A stretch of DNA of 64,000 nucleotides from Bretschneidera sinensis (GCA_023935145.1 CM043698.1:13872001-13936000); one strand, 5' to 3'; positions 13,501-25,562 are shown, counted from the stretch's first letter. A program made the numbers and translations. Notes: generated by a model from the sequence alone, not told the origin.

Positions 13501-16373
13501 CTTAGTTAACCGGTGCTATCTTAGCAAAGAAGATGCAGATTCGAGGATGCCGAATCGGTGAGCCACGATCTCCTAAGGTGCTCTTGGGTTAGGCATTTCT
13601 GGGAAGCGGCCTTTTTGGTTCTTAGTATCTCGAGTGACAGCAAAGTCTTTGGAAGGGGAGCTTTGGGCTTGGAGGTGTATTGGGGGTTCAAAAGGATTGA
13701 AAGATGTTGTGGCCTTAATCCCTCTCTCTATCATTTGGTTGACATGGAATGAGAGGAATATGAGGGCTTTTGATGGGGAGGAGACTTCTATTTTGGTTAT
13801 TACAGATAGATGGCTACATTCTTAATTTTTGGATGAATGGCCATTTTTTAGTAAACAAGCTTGATCTTACTGAGTCAGAGTTTTTGTCATGTAAATAGTT
13901 TTTACATGGGTTGGCACCCCCTTGGTCCCTTGGTGCCTTTTAATAATATACTATTTTACTTATAAAAAAAATATATCCTTAATATTATCAAAATTACACA
14001 ATTGCCATTATTATCAAAATAACCTATAATACTCAAACTAAATATCCTAAATCTAATCTTCCATGCAAACTACATCAAGTATTCTTTTCAATATCAATTT
14101 TTTGGGTTAGATATATTGACTGTAAATGGATATTATATTTACTTAAAAAGTTAATATTATATGAAAGTGATCATATTAGTATAAAATAAATTAAATATAT
14201 TTTAGAATTTTAATGCCTTGAAGGATGGGTCTCTTTTGTTTCTCTATGTACAAAATTATCTATAATCACCTCTATACACATTTGAACATTCTGAGATTAA
14301 ATTGGAAGATTAATGAGTTTAATTTTACAAAGCCTGCTAATAGACTATAAATTTTATAATACTTTTGTGGATATTATGTGGCATAACTCATTGGTTCTGT
14401 GCAGGTTAAGGATTTGGAAGTGGAGCTTGAAACTACCAAATGGAAAAATAAAGAAAACCTGCAGCAAACTATTTTGATTGAGAAGGAAAGGAATACCCAA
14501 ATGCAGTGGGACATGGAGGAACTTAGGCGGAAATCACTGGAAATGGAGTTGAAGTTGCAGTCTAAACAGGTTACAAATTAACCATTATTTTATTTCTAAG
14601 TTTATATTCTTTATGAGTTGCTGCGAGCTTTCTCTTTTTTTTTTGTTGAAATTGTACTGGTCATTTTGTGGGGCCATGGGATCACTGTCCCCTCCCTCCC
14701 TTCCCTCGGGATTGGAAAAGGTGTCAAAGTTAATGCATCTTGCATTTATTAATTAATGGAAGCATTGAACTTATAAACACATGCAGATTTATTAACATCA
14801 TATTTTATTATGATCCTGATCTAATTATACTTGCATGTGTAATTTATCATATGGTATTCAATGCTTTGATTCCCTTGCAATACTCGTATGCTTGAAATTT
14901 CAATATCTTTTTCTTGGTACCTAGATAGTAAAACAGATAAACAAGTCACTTCCATGTCCACATTAACTTGACATATATTGACAGTACTGATTGTTTATAT
15001 CGGTAAGTAATTGCAAGTCACTGATGATATGTGTTTACAGGATGAAGAGCCACACAAGGAATGGACAGAACAATCCAATCTTCAGGAGAGAGTTATGGTG
15101 CTCCAAGAGTTGGATACCACTAAACAGCAGCTTGAGAATATGTCAAGGCGGAATGAAGAGCTGGAGGCAAAATCAAAAGCAGATATTAAAGTTCTTGTTA
15201 AAGAGGTTAAATCTCTCAGAAGTTCCCAAACAAAACTGAAGCAGGAGCTGAATCGATCGCTGATGGAAAAATCTGAAGCTGAGGTAGTTTGTAAATCTAC
15301 TAAAGCATTTGTTATATTTCTGAGAAGAAAGAATTATTCTTATTGTGCGGCACTTTATCTTCAATGATTCAGGAATTTTTTATGGCACCCAGTGCCAAAG
15401 ACTTTATCGTGCATGCTGTTTTGCATTTTAATTGTCTCTTTGATCTTGGTAACCATCCCGTCCTATGCCTCTGTAAGCTTCATGATTTGCATTCTTTCTT
15501 TCCTTCTTTTTTTTGTAAATATAGAAGAAGAGTGAGAATTAAGTACTAAACTGAAATTGTTACTCCATGAGTTTCTTTATCTGTTTTAGATTGATATTTT
15601 GCATTTGAACCAAAGAGGTAGAAGCAACATCCTACTGAAACATGGTGTATTTTTTCAGAAACTCCTTCAACAAGAAATACAAATGAGTGAGAATGCAAAA
15701 GCTGCAAGAGAAAAACTGCTACATGAATGCAGTACTCTTTACCACCGGCTTATAGAATGCAACACTAATTTGTTGTCAATTGATGAAGAAGGTAACTTAA
15801 CTGACGATTCGTCCACACTATCAGGTGCTGTACATTTGTTGACTACATCTGACGATCTAATTGGCCTCCTACTTGCAGAGGTACTATTTTTTGGGAGGGA
15901 TCATGTTTCATGTTTATAACATTAAATTTTGGCTTCTCATTGTGCTTGTTTCTGAAGTTAATAATTTCTGTGAAGAATAGACTTTCTTGCATCTTCTTAT
16001 ATGTTGTTTCCAATTTTTAATGGTTATACTTCATTGTACAGCCTGTTTATGTGATCCTTTTTTAGTATTTTCCCTTATATGCTCCTGTATTGCATCTATT
16101 TTTCACTGCAACGTGTTCAAGATGTCCTGCAAAATTGATCAGGCACAACTATTAGCGGGGGGTGATGAAACTGCTGCTAAAGATGTTGATAGAACTCACA
16201 GGATCGATGATGACACAAGAAGAACAGATGATGTGTTGAGGAAGATGCTAGCAGATATCTTCACTGAAAATGCTAAATTGAAAAGACAGGTGAACTCTTT
16301 TATACGTCGTGCTATCCAAATGGACACAATGTCTTCGCATGATGATGAGGAACGCAAGTCTTTAGAAAGATGA
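7597..16373 (+). CDS. EREL1: PX-domain Rab5 effector, EREX/EREL1-like
   Basis: Ten exons: 7597-7689, 9737-9847, 10589-10687, 10853-10939, 11467-11575, 11754-12562, 14405-14569, 15041-15283, 15659-15880 and 16143-16373. They join in frame to 722 residues, near the size of Arabidopsis EREX. All junctions are GT-AG. Residues about 45-165 form a phox-homology domain with [11 protein letters not shown], the proline loop PPAPPKGLL, and RRCSLEEW. A serine-rich, acidic linker with [16 protein letters not shown] follows. Heptad-rich coiled coil runs from about 415 to 650. In Arabidopsis, EREX and EREL1/2 bind GTP-loaded canonical Rab5 on endosomes and act in storage-protein transport to vacuoles (family knowledge). 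Two adjacent ATGs (7597 and 7600) are possible starts. Intron 6 (12563-14404) carries a nested retroelement. EREL1 is preferred over EREX mainly from gene order. Confidence 0.93.
8874..9428. repeat. ~270-bp tandem duplication in intron 1 of the PX gene
   Basis: Two copies (about 8874-9141 and 9142-9428) each begin GGCAATGTTGTAAAT and run through CATCTGTTTATTATATC, CGCCTACACTATCG, GTGGTTGATGGCAACATC and GCGCTC.ATTGGGCTCTA. They are close to identical by eye, apart from small indels and a longer T tract in copy 2 (about 9297-9313). Confidence 0.85.
9682..9734 (+). mobile_element. minimal poly(A) insertion flanked by 21-bp direct repeats
   Basis: The 21-bp sequence at 9682-9702 (AAAAG, TTCATGC, five T, GTGC) recurs exactly at 9714-9734. 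The two copies are separated only by TTATAAAAAAA. The 3' end of the LINE fragment at 13321-13971 reads TTACTTATAAAAAAA, so this looks like an almost completely 5'-truncated LINE insertion with its target-site duplication. The second copy is followed at once by AG at 9735-9736, the acceptor of exon 2. Confidence 0.55.
12586..14077 (-). mobile_element. two-LTR miniature retrotransposon (TRIM-like) in intron 6 of the PX gene
   Basis: The element begins TGATGTAG (12586) and ends CTACATCA (14077). It is flanked by the same 5-bp target duplication, AGTAT, at 12581-12585 and 14078-14082. Two related ~430-bp repeats (12586-13020 and 13030-14077 less the nested insert) share GGAATAGAACAAAAAGTAAC-like starts and AATATTATCAAAATTACAC-like ends. 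Between them, on the minus strand, TTGTATCAGAG resembles the initiator-tRNA-Met primer-binding site of plant LTR elements. The internal region is only about a dozen bases. There is no coding capacity. The second LTR is broken by a LINE fragment. Confidence 0.8.
13321..13971 (+). mobile_element. 5'-truncated LINE 3' end (zinc-binding RVT domain) nested in the miniature LTR element
   Basis: Plus-strand frames read [20 protein letters not shown] and, in another frame, [18 protein letters not shown]. These match the usual reverse-transcriptase zinc-binding tail of plant non-LTR retrotransposons (a Cys-His pair then WxxRNxRxF). The frames are broken. The 3' end GGTGCCTTTTAATAATATAC followed by TTACTTATAAAAAAA is a typical LINE end with a short A tail. 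The surrounding LTR sequence resumes at about 13972. Confidence 0.75.
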
Positions 16374-16928
16374 AATAGGGAGTTGATTATTGTAATATTA
16401 ATTTAAGAGCACAATGAGGAACCCAACAATCCCATTCCTGGTAATCAATCATCTACTGTTCTGAATGCTTGATATCCCTAAAACAGCAGCTGATTTATTT
16501 TGTTGTTCCCTGTATACGAGCCTTTCATGGAAAAGAAGAAAATGCCTCTTATAATATTGTTGTATTCTTATGTTTAATTGACTTGAATAATGAGAAAAGA
16601 TGAAAGGAAACCATTAATGAAGTTAAACACACGATTTATTAAGCCTGTTGTGTGCAGTTGACTTATGCAAGCTTTGGGCAGTACCTTAGTAAAAGTTGAC
16701 TTTTGTGTTAATTTCTGGAATATCATGACCATCCGTTCTATACTAACCGTAGATGGTCCAAGTTGATCTACGGTTAGTTAAAATTCACTCGAAGGTAAGT
16801 TTCAATTTGAGCCCTTCTTCTACCAAAGATCAGCTCATGTCAAAACTGTGAAATGGGTGGGGTTAAGTGAGTAATATTCTACGGACTGGGTAGTTCAATA
16901 CTTTTGGGTGTATTGAAGATTTTAAGTT
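16374..16928. other. 3' flank of the PX gene
   Basis: This is the probable 3' UTR and intergenic DNA. It holds a perfect 12-bp inverted repeat, CTAACCGTAGAT (16743-16754) and its complement (16766-16777), with an 11-base loop. No gene is seen. Confidence 0.5.
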
Positions 16929-17113
16929 GTGTTTGATGAATAGGAAAAGAATAAGATGAGATAAACAAATAAGAAGATAAGTTATTTTATCTTAATCTTC
17001 AAAACATAATGATCTTATTTTATTATCACCGAATGAGACATCTTATCTTTTTGCTCATCACACTCGTAAGATAAAATCTATCTAATCCTCTACTCATCCT
17101 ATGCACCAAATAC
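16929..17113. mobile_element. ~185-bp MITE
   Basis: Imperfect terminal inverted repeats: the left end reads GTGTTTGATGAATAGGA and the right end, on the opposite strand, GTATTTGGTGCATAGGA. Each is followed by purine-rich AAGATGAGAT-like sequence. The internal AAGATAAG and TTATCTT runs are also palindromic. The element has no coding capacity. The GTGTTTGG-type end is common in plant MITEs; superfamily not decided. Confidence 0.6.
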
Positions 17114-17283
17114 ATATTTACTGAGAAAAAAAATAGGTTATTCCTATGCATGACTTTGTTGTTTGTTATTGGTTTTGATAGTGCATGTGTTCATTGTAAG
17201 CAGTTAGGAATGCAGCTCACCCTATTAGTTGCATCGCCCTCCATATCGTTCCCAAAACATTTATATGAAAATTGCTTAATATG

Positions 17284-18167
17284 GTTAGAGGTGGTAAACA
17301 GGTCGGGTCAATCAAATTTAGGTTCGATTTGGATCAAGTTTTTGTCATGTTGAGTTTTGGATCGTTCAAATCACGGATCACTTCAAATCGGTCGGGTTTG
17401 GGTCATTACAATCTCAGGTCACGGGTGGGTCGGTTCGTATCGTTTCGAGCTCGTGTCGTATCGAATCGGATCAACAAATTAGATATTTAAGCTTAATTAA
17501 AAAATATTGTATTTACATATAACAAGACTAAACGACATACATAGTCAAATACATGAAAATTAATTAATAGTAAATCAATACTTAATTTTTTAAATAATAT
17601 ATATAATTTTTTTAATACAATATACAATGTTATGATTTCTAGTTCTTAAATTCAATCTTAAATGATCTTAGACAATTGATCCACAGTTATTCTCACTAGT
17701 AACGTCTTACACTAAATTTTAAAGATTAAATTTTATATAATTTCGTTCCATTATATTTTTCAAAATAATTAAAAATAAAATTTTATTATGACTTGAAAAA
17801 TAATACAAAATTTATTATTTTTTATTTGAAATTAATGAAATTATTTATATTTAATAAAATATTAAACCATACATCTACACATTTAAAACATAACTAATTA
17901 ATTAATTAATATATTATTTATTTTATTTAACAATTAACAAATTAACTATTATCTCAATTTTAAAAAACAAAATATTTTTTTATATAAAAAATATATTTTT
18001 CAATCATTTTGAATCGATTCGTTTCGAATCTTGATTCGAATCAAATCGAATTATTTCAAATTTTAAATCATTCAAATTAAAATCAAGTTAAATTCAGATC
18101 ATATTATTTTGATTTATTTTCAAATCAAATCGAATCTATATCAGATCATATTTTGTCACCTCTTAGC
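17284..18167. mobile_element. hAT-like non-autonomous element with AGAGGTGG termini
   Basis: The left end reads TTAGAGGTGGTAAACAGGTC and the right end, on the opposite strand, TAAGAGGTGACAAAATATGATC, an imperfect inverted pair of the RGGGGTGGCAAA type common in plant hAT elements. The interior is AT-rich with repeated CGATTCG/GAATC units near both ends. No ORF of note. No clear 8-bp target duplication could be seen. Confidence 0.5.
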
Positions 18168-18215
18168 TTTGATGGTAAAAGAAGAGGTCTATTAGCTTTG
18201 ATGGTAAAAGAAGAG
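18160..18215. repeat. short tandem duplication
   Basis: TTAGCTTTGATGGTAAAAGA followed by AGAG occurs twice in a row just right of the hAT-like element. Confidence 0.7.
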
Positions 18216-18595
18216 ATAGAGAAGTAGGGATTCCTCTCTAAAAGCCAAATTAGGAAAAAACAAAACGAGGAAATAAATCATATTATCAATATATAAAACA
18301 GCATTTCGTGATTCGTACTTTGTTCAAAAAATTTGACGGTACATAGAGCCATACGGAAGGATACAAATCTGCCAAGAAAAAGAATTATACAAAACTACTA
18401 AACTAGCCTTGTCCCAAACCTATAAGAAATTATCACAGCCTAAAGCCCAAGCATCATCTTTTCTGCAAGTCAGCCCAAGCAAATTCAAACACACAAGAAT
18501 CTGCAAAAATGAAAGGAAAAAAAAAAAGAAATATAGCGCAGGAGATAATTTGATGATCCAAAAATTATCTTCTAATGAGGAGATGTGTTTGTACC

Positions 18596-21500
18596 TTAAC
18601 AACAGTTCTCCATTTGGCGTGGCTCTACAAGAATATAAAGTGGCTTTCCGTTGAGCCTGCATTGCCCCTGAAAGGTATAAACGATTATCAACAAGCAAGT
18701 TGTATGCATAAATTAGTCATACTGCCTTTGCCAGGAAAATATATAAAAATAAGTTAACTCGAGCCTCTTGATCTAGTGGCTACCTCCGGGTCTTTTGTAT
18801 ATAAGACCAAAAGACCCGGCTTAAAGCCTCTCTCCGCCAATGTACCAAACAAAAAAAAAAGGAAAAAATATATAAAATGTTAATTATCAACCTACCAAAG
18901 CTTCAAATGAGAAAGAACTTGCAGCTAGAACATCTAGGCTAATAATGTACAGTATCGGAACCCATGTAAATTCATCAAAATAAATCAGGATGCTCCCTAC
19001 AACCCTGAGACAAAGGCAAAACCATCAAGATGTCTTTTGTTCCTATCACAAGCGCGCGCACACATATATGTAAATATATAAAGAGAGATCTTTACATAGA
19101 CAAACTTTTACTAGTATATCAAAAGTAACTTTTCTCCCTCTGCTTTAGTTACTGAATTATCACCTTTGCATCAAATATATAGGAGTAATGAAAAGGAGTA
19201 AATCAATATAGAGACAAACAGAACTACTGTAAGCATTACCTTCACCTCAGGCAACCCAATAACACAAGCACATTCAACAACTTCAGCCTCCATGCGTTCT
19301 AGGGAAACAACAATTACAGTCTTACATAAATTATTTGGCTGAGAAAGCTAAACAAGTAGAAATAAACAGAATGGGATAGACTTATACCCAAAAGTCTTAT
19401 TGCCGCTGAGAGTGTCCCACCCGTTGCCACTAAATCATCAACTATTATTACACGCTCCCTGGGTTGTACGGCACCAATATGCATCTCTAAACAATCAGAT
19501 CCATACTCGAGCTCATATGTTTCAGAAATTACTTCCCCTACATATTCAAAATTATGAAGTCAGAAATCAAAAGTATGAGGTTTGAAGTCCCAAAGCCTGA
19601 GGGGGAAAAGCAGAAGAAAAAAACACACATAGTAAATGTTTGCATATGACTCATTTTCTTGATAAGAGACCCTAGAAACTTGAGAACAAAGTAAGATACT
19701 TGAATAACAAGTCTTTTTTATTTGGAGACTAAGCATCTTGATGGGCAAAGCAAGATACTTGAATAAAAAATCTTTTTTGACTTGGAGATTAAGTATATTG
19801 GGAAGCAAGTTTTTGGTGGCTATATATATACACATTAGGAATATGAGAGCAACACACAAGACACAAGGGTGAGAGATTATTCTTTGGGTTGAAAGAGAGT
19901 GTACAAGGTTTTTGAGATTAAGTTTTGGGGATAAAAACTCAAATGTAATTTTCTTGTATTTCTCTCATGGTAAAGAACAGGTTTATTCTCTCCATAGACA
20001 TAGGCAAGATTGTGCCGAACCACAAATCTTGTGCCGTTCACTTGTTTTACTTCATCTTTATTTATTTTCTTTTCATTAAATTTGTGCATGCGCGTGGTTC
20101 AATTAAATTTCAGTATCAAGTCGCTTCAGCGTATTTGTGTTTTTCCAATCAGTAACAAAAGCTTGTTAGTTTCTGAGGGACAAATCAAGTTATAGAATTT
20201 GATCGACAAGAGTTGAGAATCCCAAAGCTTATGAGTGTGGATGTGGGTAGGCAGGTCGCAGGCAATAGGAGGGTAGCCTGGTTGACAGATCTATGGAGGG
20301 GAGTGGTGTGTGTATTTGAGGGAGATAGCTAGGGTTCGCAAAACAAAAGGGAAGAAAAGGAGGCAGTGATTAATTTTATCAGAAGGTGGTGAGATCTGGC
20401 ATTTTGTTCCCCCTTGATGTGAAACTAATTAAGACCTAACACAAGGTAGTAGAATCTCACAATTTGCATTCTGCTATTATCAGACAACTGACAATTTTTC
20501 ACTTTATGAAAGAAAGATTGAAATGCATATGAAGGTAGAAGCAGTCATGATTTATTGAGAAACAGCTCCAGAATGCTCTTCTTGATTCAATTTACATAGA
20601 AACAAATTGAGATCTATTGTATTTAAAAATCTAGGAGGCTCTGAGCATATTATTTTCAGTTGAGTGCCCAATCTGGCAACTGTTAAGGAGACAACTGAAA
20701 ATCCATACAAATTGATGCCTACTTTGGAGTCCCATTCAACATATATGACCCCTTGAAAGCTACGAATTCCTACTCTTCTTGTCCTATCTCTCTCATATGC
20801 CTGACATATCAATTAATTTTTCTTAAACGTCTGAATAGATTTTATAAAGGTACGGTTCAAATCTAAGCTAACCTTGGCCCCAATCCACCCCTCTACCACT
20901 TAATTACCCCCTCCAACTGTTAAGTCGGTTCATTCAATTACTTGTTCAACTAAAATGTACTTCAACAAATAACACCAACTGCTAACATGGTAAAGGCAGC
21001 AATAAAGATCTATCTACTTTGTTAAGTGGTCTCAACAAAAATAAAAAGGTCAAGTACTTAAATTCTAAATTTGACATTTAATACCTGGCAACTTTCTAGG
21101 TTTCCGTAAAGGAACAAACTTTGCGCCAAGAGCCAGGGCAATTGATGAGCCAAACATAAATCCTCTAGCTTCAACTCCTATCGAAAGATTGCAAACATTA
21201 GGAGATTACTATCACATTGTTCTCAAAAAACCATGAAATTCACATTATGATGTTGAGACCACCACATGACAAGGAACCTCCAAAACATATGCACCAAGAA
21301 ACCACAAAAAGCTATTTGAGAAGGAAGATAATGATATTTTCCGAGATTTTATCACTTTTAACAACCTCGTATGCAAGAAGTAAAACACATTTAAAGGTTA
21401 AGAAAATTTGTTGTCAAAACCGACTCTTCCACAAATTTGCTCGAGAATCAACTCGATGTCTCGGTTAATTGAGACAGAACACCACTCATCAATCAACAAC

Positions 21501-22473
21501 TTGAGCAACTTTTGTCGAGAGTTTCCATAATGAGGCTAATAAAGCATCAGTTAGGTCAAACCTAGGCCACCACTTCATATGGCCATGCGTCAAGCAGCAG
21601 CATTGAGGCCCATCTGAGTAGCATTCCTGTGGTTCTATCGCTTGCAACTGGAGGCTCCTTTTTGTTTATTTCATTAGTTTGGACCTTATAATGACTTCCA
21701 TAAGTAACTTTGAAAATTAATTGCAAAACAACCCCAACAATAAATTTGCAAGAAGAAAATGAACAGTGTAAGAAGATTAAAAATGGCAGACAAATGGAAA
21801 ATAAGCAGCCCGCAACATCTCAAGAAAATAAGGGAGACTTGAAATTGTTGCCAAACTAAGCAGACTTGAGACAGTTTCCCAATTCTCATTTTCTCACAAA
21901 GAAGAAGTATAAAATTTTGCTTTAACAGCAACATAGTCAATGACCCAATGATAAGCACCAATTGAGGAAGCAATTTTTTTTTTCCAAAAATTGGGTCTTT
22001 TACACAAAATTATTGTGAAAAATGTGAAAGGAAGAAATTAACTAAATACTTCTAAATGAAAAGCAATTTTTTTTATAAAAAAAAAAAATAGATGATAGAT
22101 TCCAACAAAATAAACCGATGCATGTTATAGTACCGGCAACGACAGAAATGTCCATGTGTCTGTAGCGAGCAACAAAGATGTCCACGGTGTCCTTAAACGC
22201 CTTGTGATCCAACAACAACGTGGTAATATCTTGAAACATTATTCCTATCAAAAAGCAACAACACGTATGTATGATGAAAACCCACAAAGAAACAACAAAG
22301 CTAAGTGCTACCGCTACTAATTGCCCCCCTGAACACAAAAAAAAAAACATGAAACAAAAAATAAATTAAGCAGGCAAGAAACCTGGTTTAGGAAAGTGAG
22401 GCACCACCCTGATGGCTTCAGAGATGCCTTGTAGCCTTGGGTCTCCTTTCAGGCCGTTCTCTGCTGCAAACAT
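18596..22473 (-). CDS. APT5: adenine phosphoribosyltransferase (APT)
   Basis: Six minus-strand exons: 22473-22383, 22244-22134, 21177-21085, 19537-19388, 19298-19240 and 18667-18596. They join in frame to 191 residues, the usual length for cytosolic plant APTs. The enzyme converts adenine and PRPP to AMP and PPi, and type members also act on cytokinin bases (family knowledge). The N-terminal half has [19 protein letters not shown] and then [11 protein letters not shown]. Residues about 128-143 carry the PRPP-binding motif [17 protein letters not shown]. The C-terminus has [16 protein letters not shown]. No transit peptide is evident. Introns 3 and 5 hold a copia-like LTR remnant and a SINE. 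By eye it is closest to the APT5/APT2 group; the exact paralogue is unsure. It is the one gene here that I cannot place in the Arabidopsis chromosome-4 order. Confidence 0.94.
18757..18857 (+). mobile_element. tRNA-derived SINE in APT intron 5
   Basis: A head GCCTCTTGATCTAGTGGCTA resembles a pol III A box, and GGCTTAAAGCC sits where the B box (GGTTCGANNCC) is expected. A C-rich CTCTCTCCGCC follows, and then an A-rich tail. Between the boxes lies a perfect 12-bp stem CCGGGTCTTTTG (18786-18797) with its complement at 18808-18819 and a 10-base loop. The B box is degraded, so it is probably dead. Confidence 0.5.
19640..20170 (+). mobile_element. copia-like (Tork/Tnt1 type) LTR remnant in APT intron 3
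   Basis: The order is typical of these LTRs. First come tandem U3-like repeats of about 59 bp (AAGATACTTGAATAA at about 19695 and 19752). A TATATATATA box follows at about 19821, then a leader AGAGAGTGTACAAGG. Last is CATAGGCAAGATTGTGCCGA with ACCACAAATCTTGTG and T-rich U5. No internal coding region is attached, so it is a solo or truncated LTR. Its ends were not resolved. Confidence 0.55.
20171..21084. other. remainder of APT intron 3
   Basis: No coding exon, domain or RNA gene is recognised. The antisense ORF at 20552-20812 has no family features. Confidence 0.5.
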
Positions 22474-22552
22474 TTTTTTCCTCTCTCTCTCTCTGATTTC
22501 TCTATGGCTTTGGATTCTTGAGAGATTTTGCAAAAGACTGTATTACTAGTAT

Positions 22553-22560
22553 ATTATATA
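22553..22560 (-). promoter_or_regulatory. candidate TATA box of APT
   Basis: TATATAAT on the minus strand lies about 80 bp upstream of the APT start codon, followed by a CT-rich leader (22481-22497). Position and sequence fit a plant core promoter. Confidence 0.55.
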
Positions 22561-22790
22561 GGAGTAGGGTGTTTTACATCCCTCACTCTTTCCTCTTGAA
22601 TGGGGTTTTTGGAATTTCAATACAGGTTATTTTCCCTCCTAAACTGAGCTAAAGATCAAAATCTCTGTCCTCTACAAAAGAGAGACGGTAAGCGTATTAA
22701 ATGCAAATCTTTTGTCTATTTATGTTGGCCAATCCAAAGCTATACTGTGAGATACGACAAAATTGATGGGTGGTCACGCTGTCTTAAAAG

Positions 22791-22796
22791 CACGTG
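22791..22796. promoter_or_regulatory. G-box upstream of APT
   Basis: The palindrome CACGTG lies about 230 bp upstream of the candidate TATA box, where bZIP/bHLH sites are often found. Its function is not shown. Confidence 0.3.
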
Positions 22797-23621
22797 TATG
22801 ACACGCCTCCTTACTCCACTCTCAAAACACAAGCTTATCACCAATTACCTCATATCCACTGCAACTTGTAATAAACACAATTATATCATACAACGACTTT
22901 ATCTCTTTACGATTAAATAATTTATTAAATCGAAAATATATATTTTTTTAAATCAGAATGGAACATAGATTAAACTAAAGTATTGCCAACAAGCTTTGGA
23001 AAAATTTTAAATGTTGATATCCATATAAATAACAAATTAATTTTTTCTTTTATCCAAAAAAACTAATTAAATTATAATTTTTTAGATAGCTTTACAACGT
23101 TGATGGTAATATTATATAATTTATGCATTTATTAGATGATATTTTAAAATATTGATCCAGTAGTACATGTTGTGCACATCCATGCACAATATGTGCATAT
23201 CTTTTTATAATATTATGATTTGTGCATATTTTGATTTATAATTTTATTATTATAAATTTTAAAAATATCATATGACAATAGATATTATCGAAATTGTTAT
23301 TATTAATGCTCCATGTGACAAAAAAAAATATACAACTTATGACTTAAATAATTTGAATTTAAAAAGCTTAAAGTTTTTAAAAGTTTATGTGGAGGAGTCA
23401 TACATGGCTCCGTGTTTGCATATTACGATAACGCGCTATAGTTTTTATATAAAAAAACATATTTGGTAATAAAAAAATTCATATTCGATGGTAAAGTTGT
23501 TATATTTTGTATCTTAATGGTATTTTGTCATTTTCAATTAATGTGAGTTTTTTTTTACCACTAAGTATATTGTTTTACCAAAAATATACTTAATGGGACA
23601 TGGTTAGGGGAGAACTCAAGC

Positions 23622-24000
23622 CGATATATTAAAGTATTTGAGTTCGGCTCAACTCAAATTTAAAAGGTTCAAGCTCGGTCAAAATTTACAAGGCTCAAGC
23701 TCGAGAGTTAAAGAGATCATCAAAGCTTTAAAAGACTTTAATGAGCCTAATAAGCCTGTAATATTTTTTTTTATAATTTTAATAAATAAAAACATATAAG
23801 TATATTAATATTATAATATATATAAAAAAATAAAAATATATATATTAATCTAACGGATTCGTAAACCTCACGGATCAAACAATCAGATATTCAAACTTGA
23901 CTCGATAAGATAAACAATCTATTTAACAAGTTAAAGTTCGATGAGCTAAACTTTGATCAAACTTAAATAGCTCAGTTAATACTAAGATATTAGAAGAAAT
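23622..24000. repeat. CTCGAG-rich dispersed repeat, copy A
   Basis: Repeated TTCGGCTCAACTC, AAGCTCG and GAGTT units surround TTTTAATAAATAAAAA, a central stretch shared with the copies at 27.3 and 57.4 kb. Non-coding and probably hAT-derived. Confidence 0.55.
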
Positions 24001-25562
24001 CGACTAGATATATTACACCGATACATTTCATGTCAAAGAAAACTTTATTGATTTTATTATTAACACGAACCAACTTTATTAATAACATTAAAAAAAATGC
24101 TATTTTTAGTATACTTAACACATTTTCATTGCTTAATGATTAAGATAACCCTTTTAATCCTCTAAAAAAACATAACCCTTTTTAATGTTGGTTTCAACTG
24201 TTCACTTATTTTTATCTTTTTTAATGGGAACAATTTGCAAGCATGACTGCCATCTAAGAGATGGAAAAAGATCACTTATTTTATATTTTTTCTGTTTTCT
24301 GTTTTCTGTTTTTCTTTTAAGAAAAATTATCTTCCTTATATAGTCAACGACAACAGTCAAGCGAGATTTAGACACGCGCTTCGATTGAGAAGTAGGGTTT
24401 AAACGTAAACCCTCGAGAAGAAATCAAGCTTCTGTATGCTTCCTACTGTTCAGTGAATCTACCAATGTTTCTCCAATCTATAAAGGAAGATTCTTATGTT
24501 TCGCAGACCATCTTATTAAAAGTAACAACAACTCTTCTTAAACAAATTCATTTCTCATTAATATCAAACAATCAAGGTAAAGGTCGTATTTTTAATTCCT
24601 ACTCATTTATGATTTATTATTCATATATTAAAATAGCAAAAAAAATATAATTTATTAAAATTAAATATTTTTAATTTGTATCTATTAATTTATTATTTAT
24701 AAGATTCTATTTATATTTGATTTGAATCTCTTTTTTTATATAAATAAAAAAAATTATCAATATATATTTTTCATCTATTATTCATTTATTAAAATATAAA
24801 TATTAAAAAAAAATATTTTTTTAATTTATAGTCACTAATCCGTTATATAAAAGACAACCAACTCATTTTCCACCTATAATAAGACGGCTTAAATTAATAC
24901 TTACTATAATACAACCGTGGCTTTACCCCGCTCAGGCTTTTGGGAAAAACGAGGGAAGAGGACATTTTCGTCATTTAGGATAAAAATGACGGCTACTGAT
25001 TGGCGGAGAATCATGTGCCAGAAGATTTTTTGCGATTTTGGTGGTGGTCCCAATGGTAGTCCTTTTCTTCTCCACTAGAGTGACATGGCAATTGCTCAAT
25101 ATGAACAAAATTAAAGAGGGTCGTACACGTGGCATGATGAAAGGGTTTTGATGTGAGTCTACAGAGGAAAAGGATAGATCACGGGGTAGCACAGTACTGC
25201 CACGCGTGTAGATTGTTGATCTATAAAATTGTCTTCTCCCCTATTGAACATATATTGTTACTTTAATACCGTGGACCCTAGCATGGATACGCATGCGTCA
25301 TCAAATAAACTAGAAAAAGCTGAACCCCCACTCTCAGCTACGCACGTAACAAACACGGAAATAATGATGTGTATACCAAGAATAGTCATTTCAACTTTAG
25401 TAATACGACGTTTGTCAAAATAAAAACTTAGTAAGATGATGATTAATAGATTATCAAAGCAACTTATAATGTTAGAAAAAAAATAATTAAATCAACAAGT
25501 GTTTGGATCAGTAGTAAAAGTTTGTTCATCTCGTTAGAAATATTTAGGTTTGAGTATTTTCA

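Noticed and set aside
18766..18840. A tRNA gene
   Set aside because: The A-box and B-box similarity is real, but there is no cloverleaf with an acceptor stem, the B box is degraded and an A tail follows; a SINE fits better.
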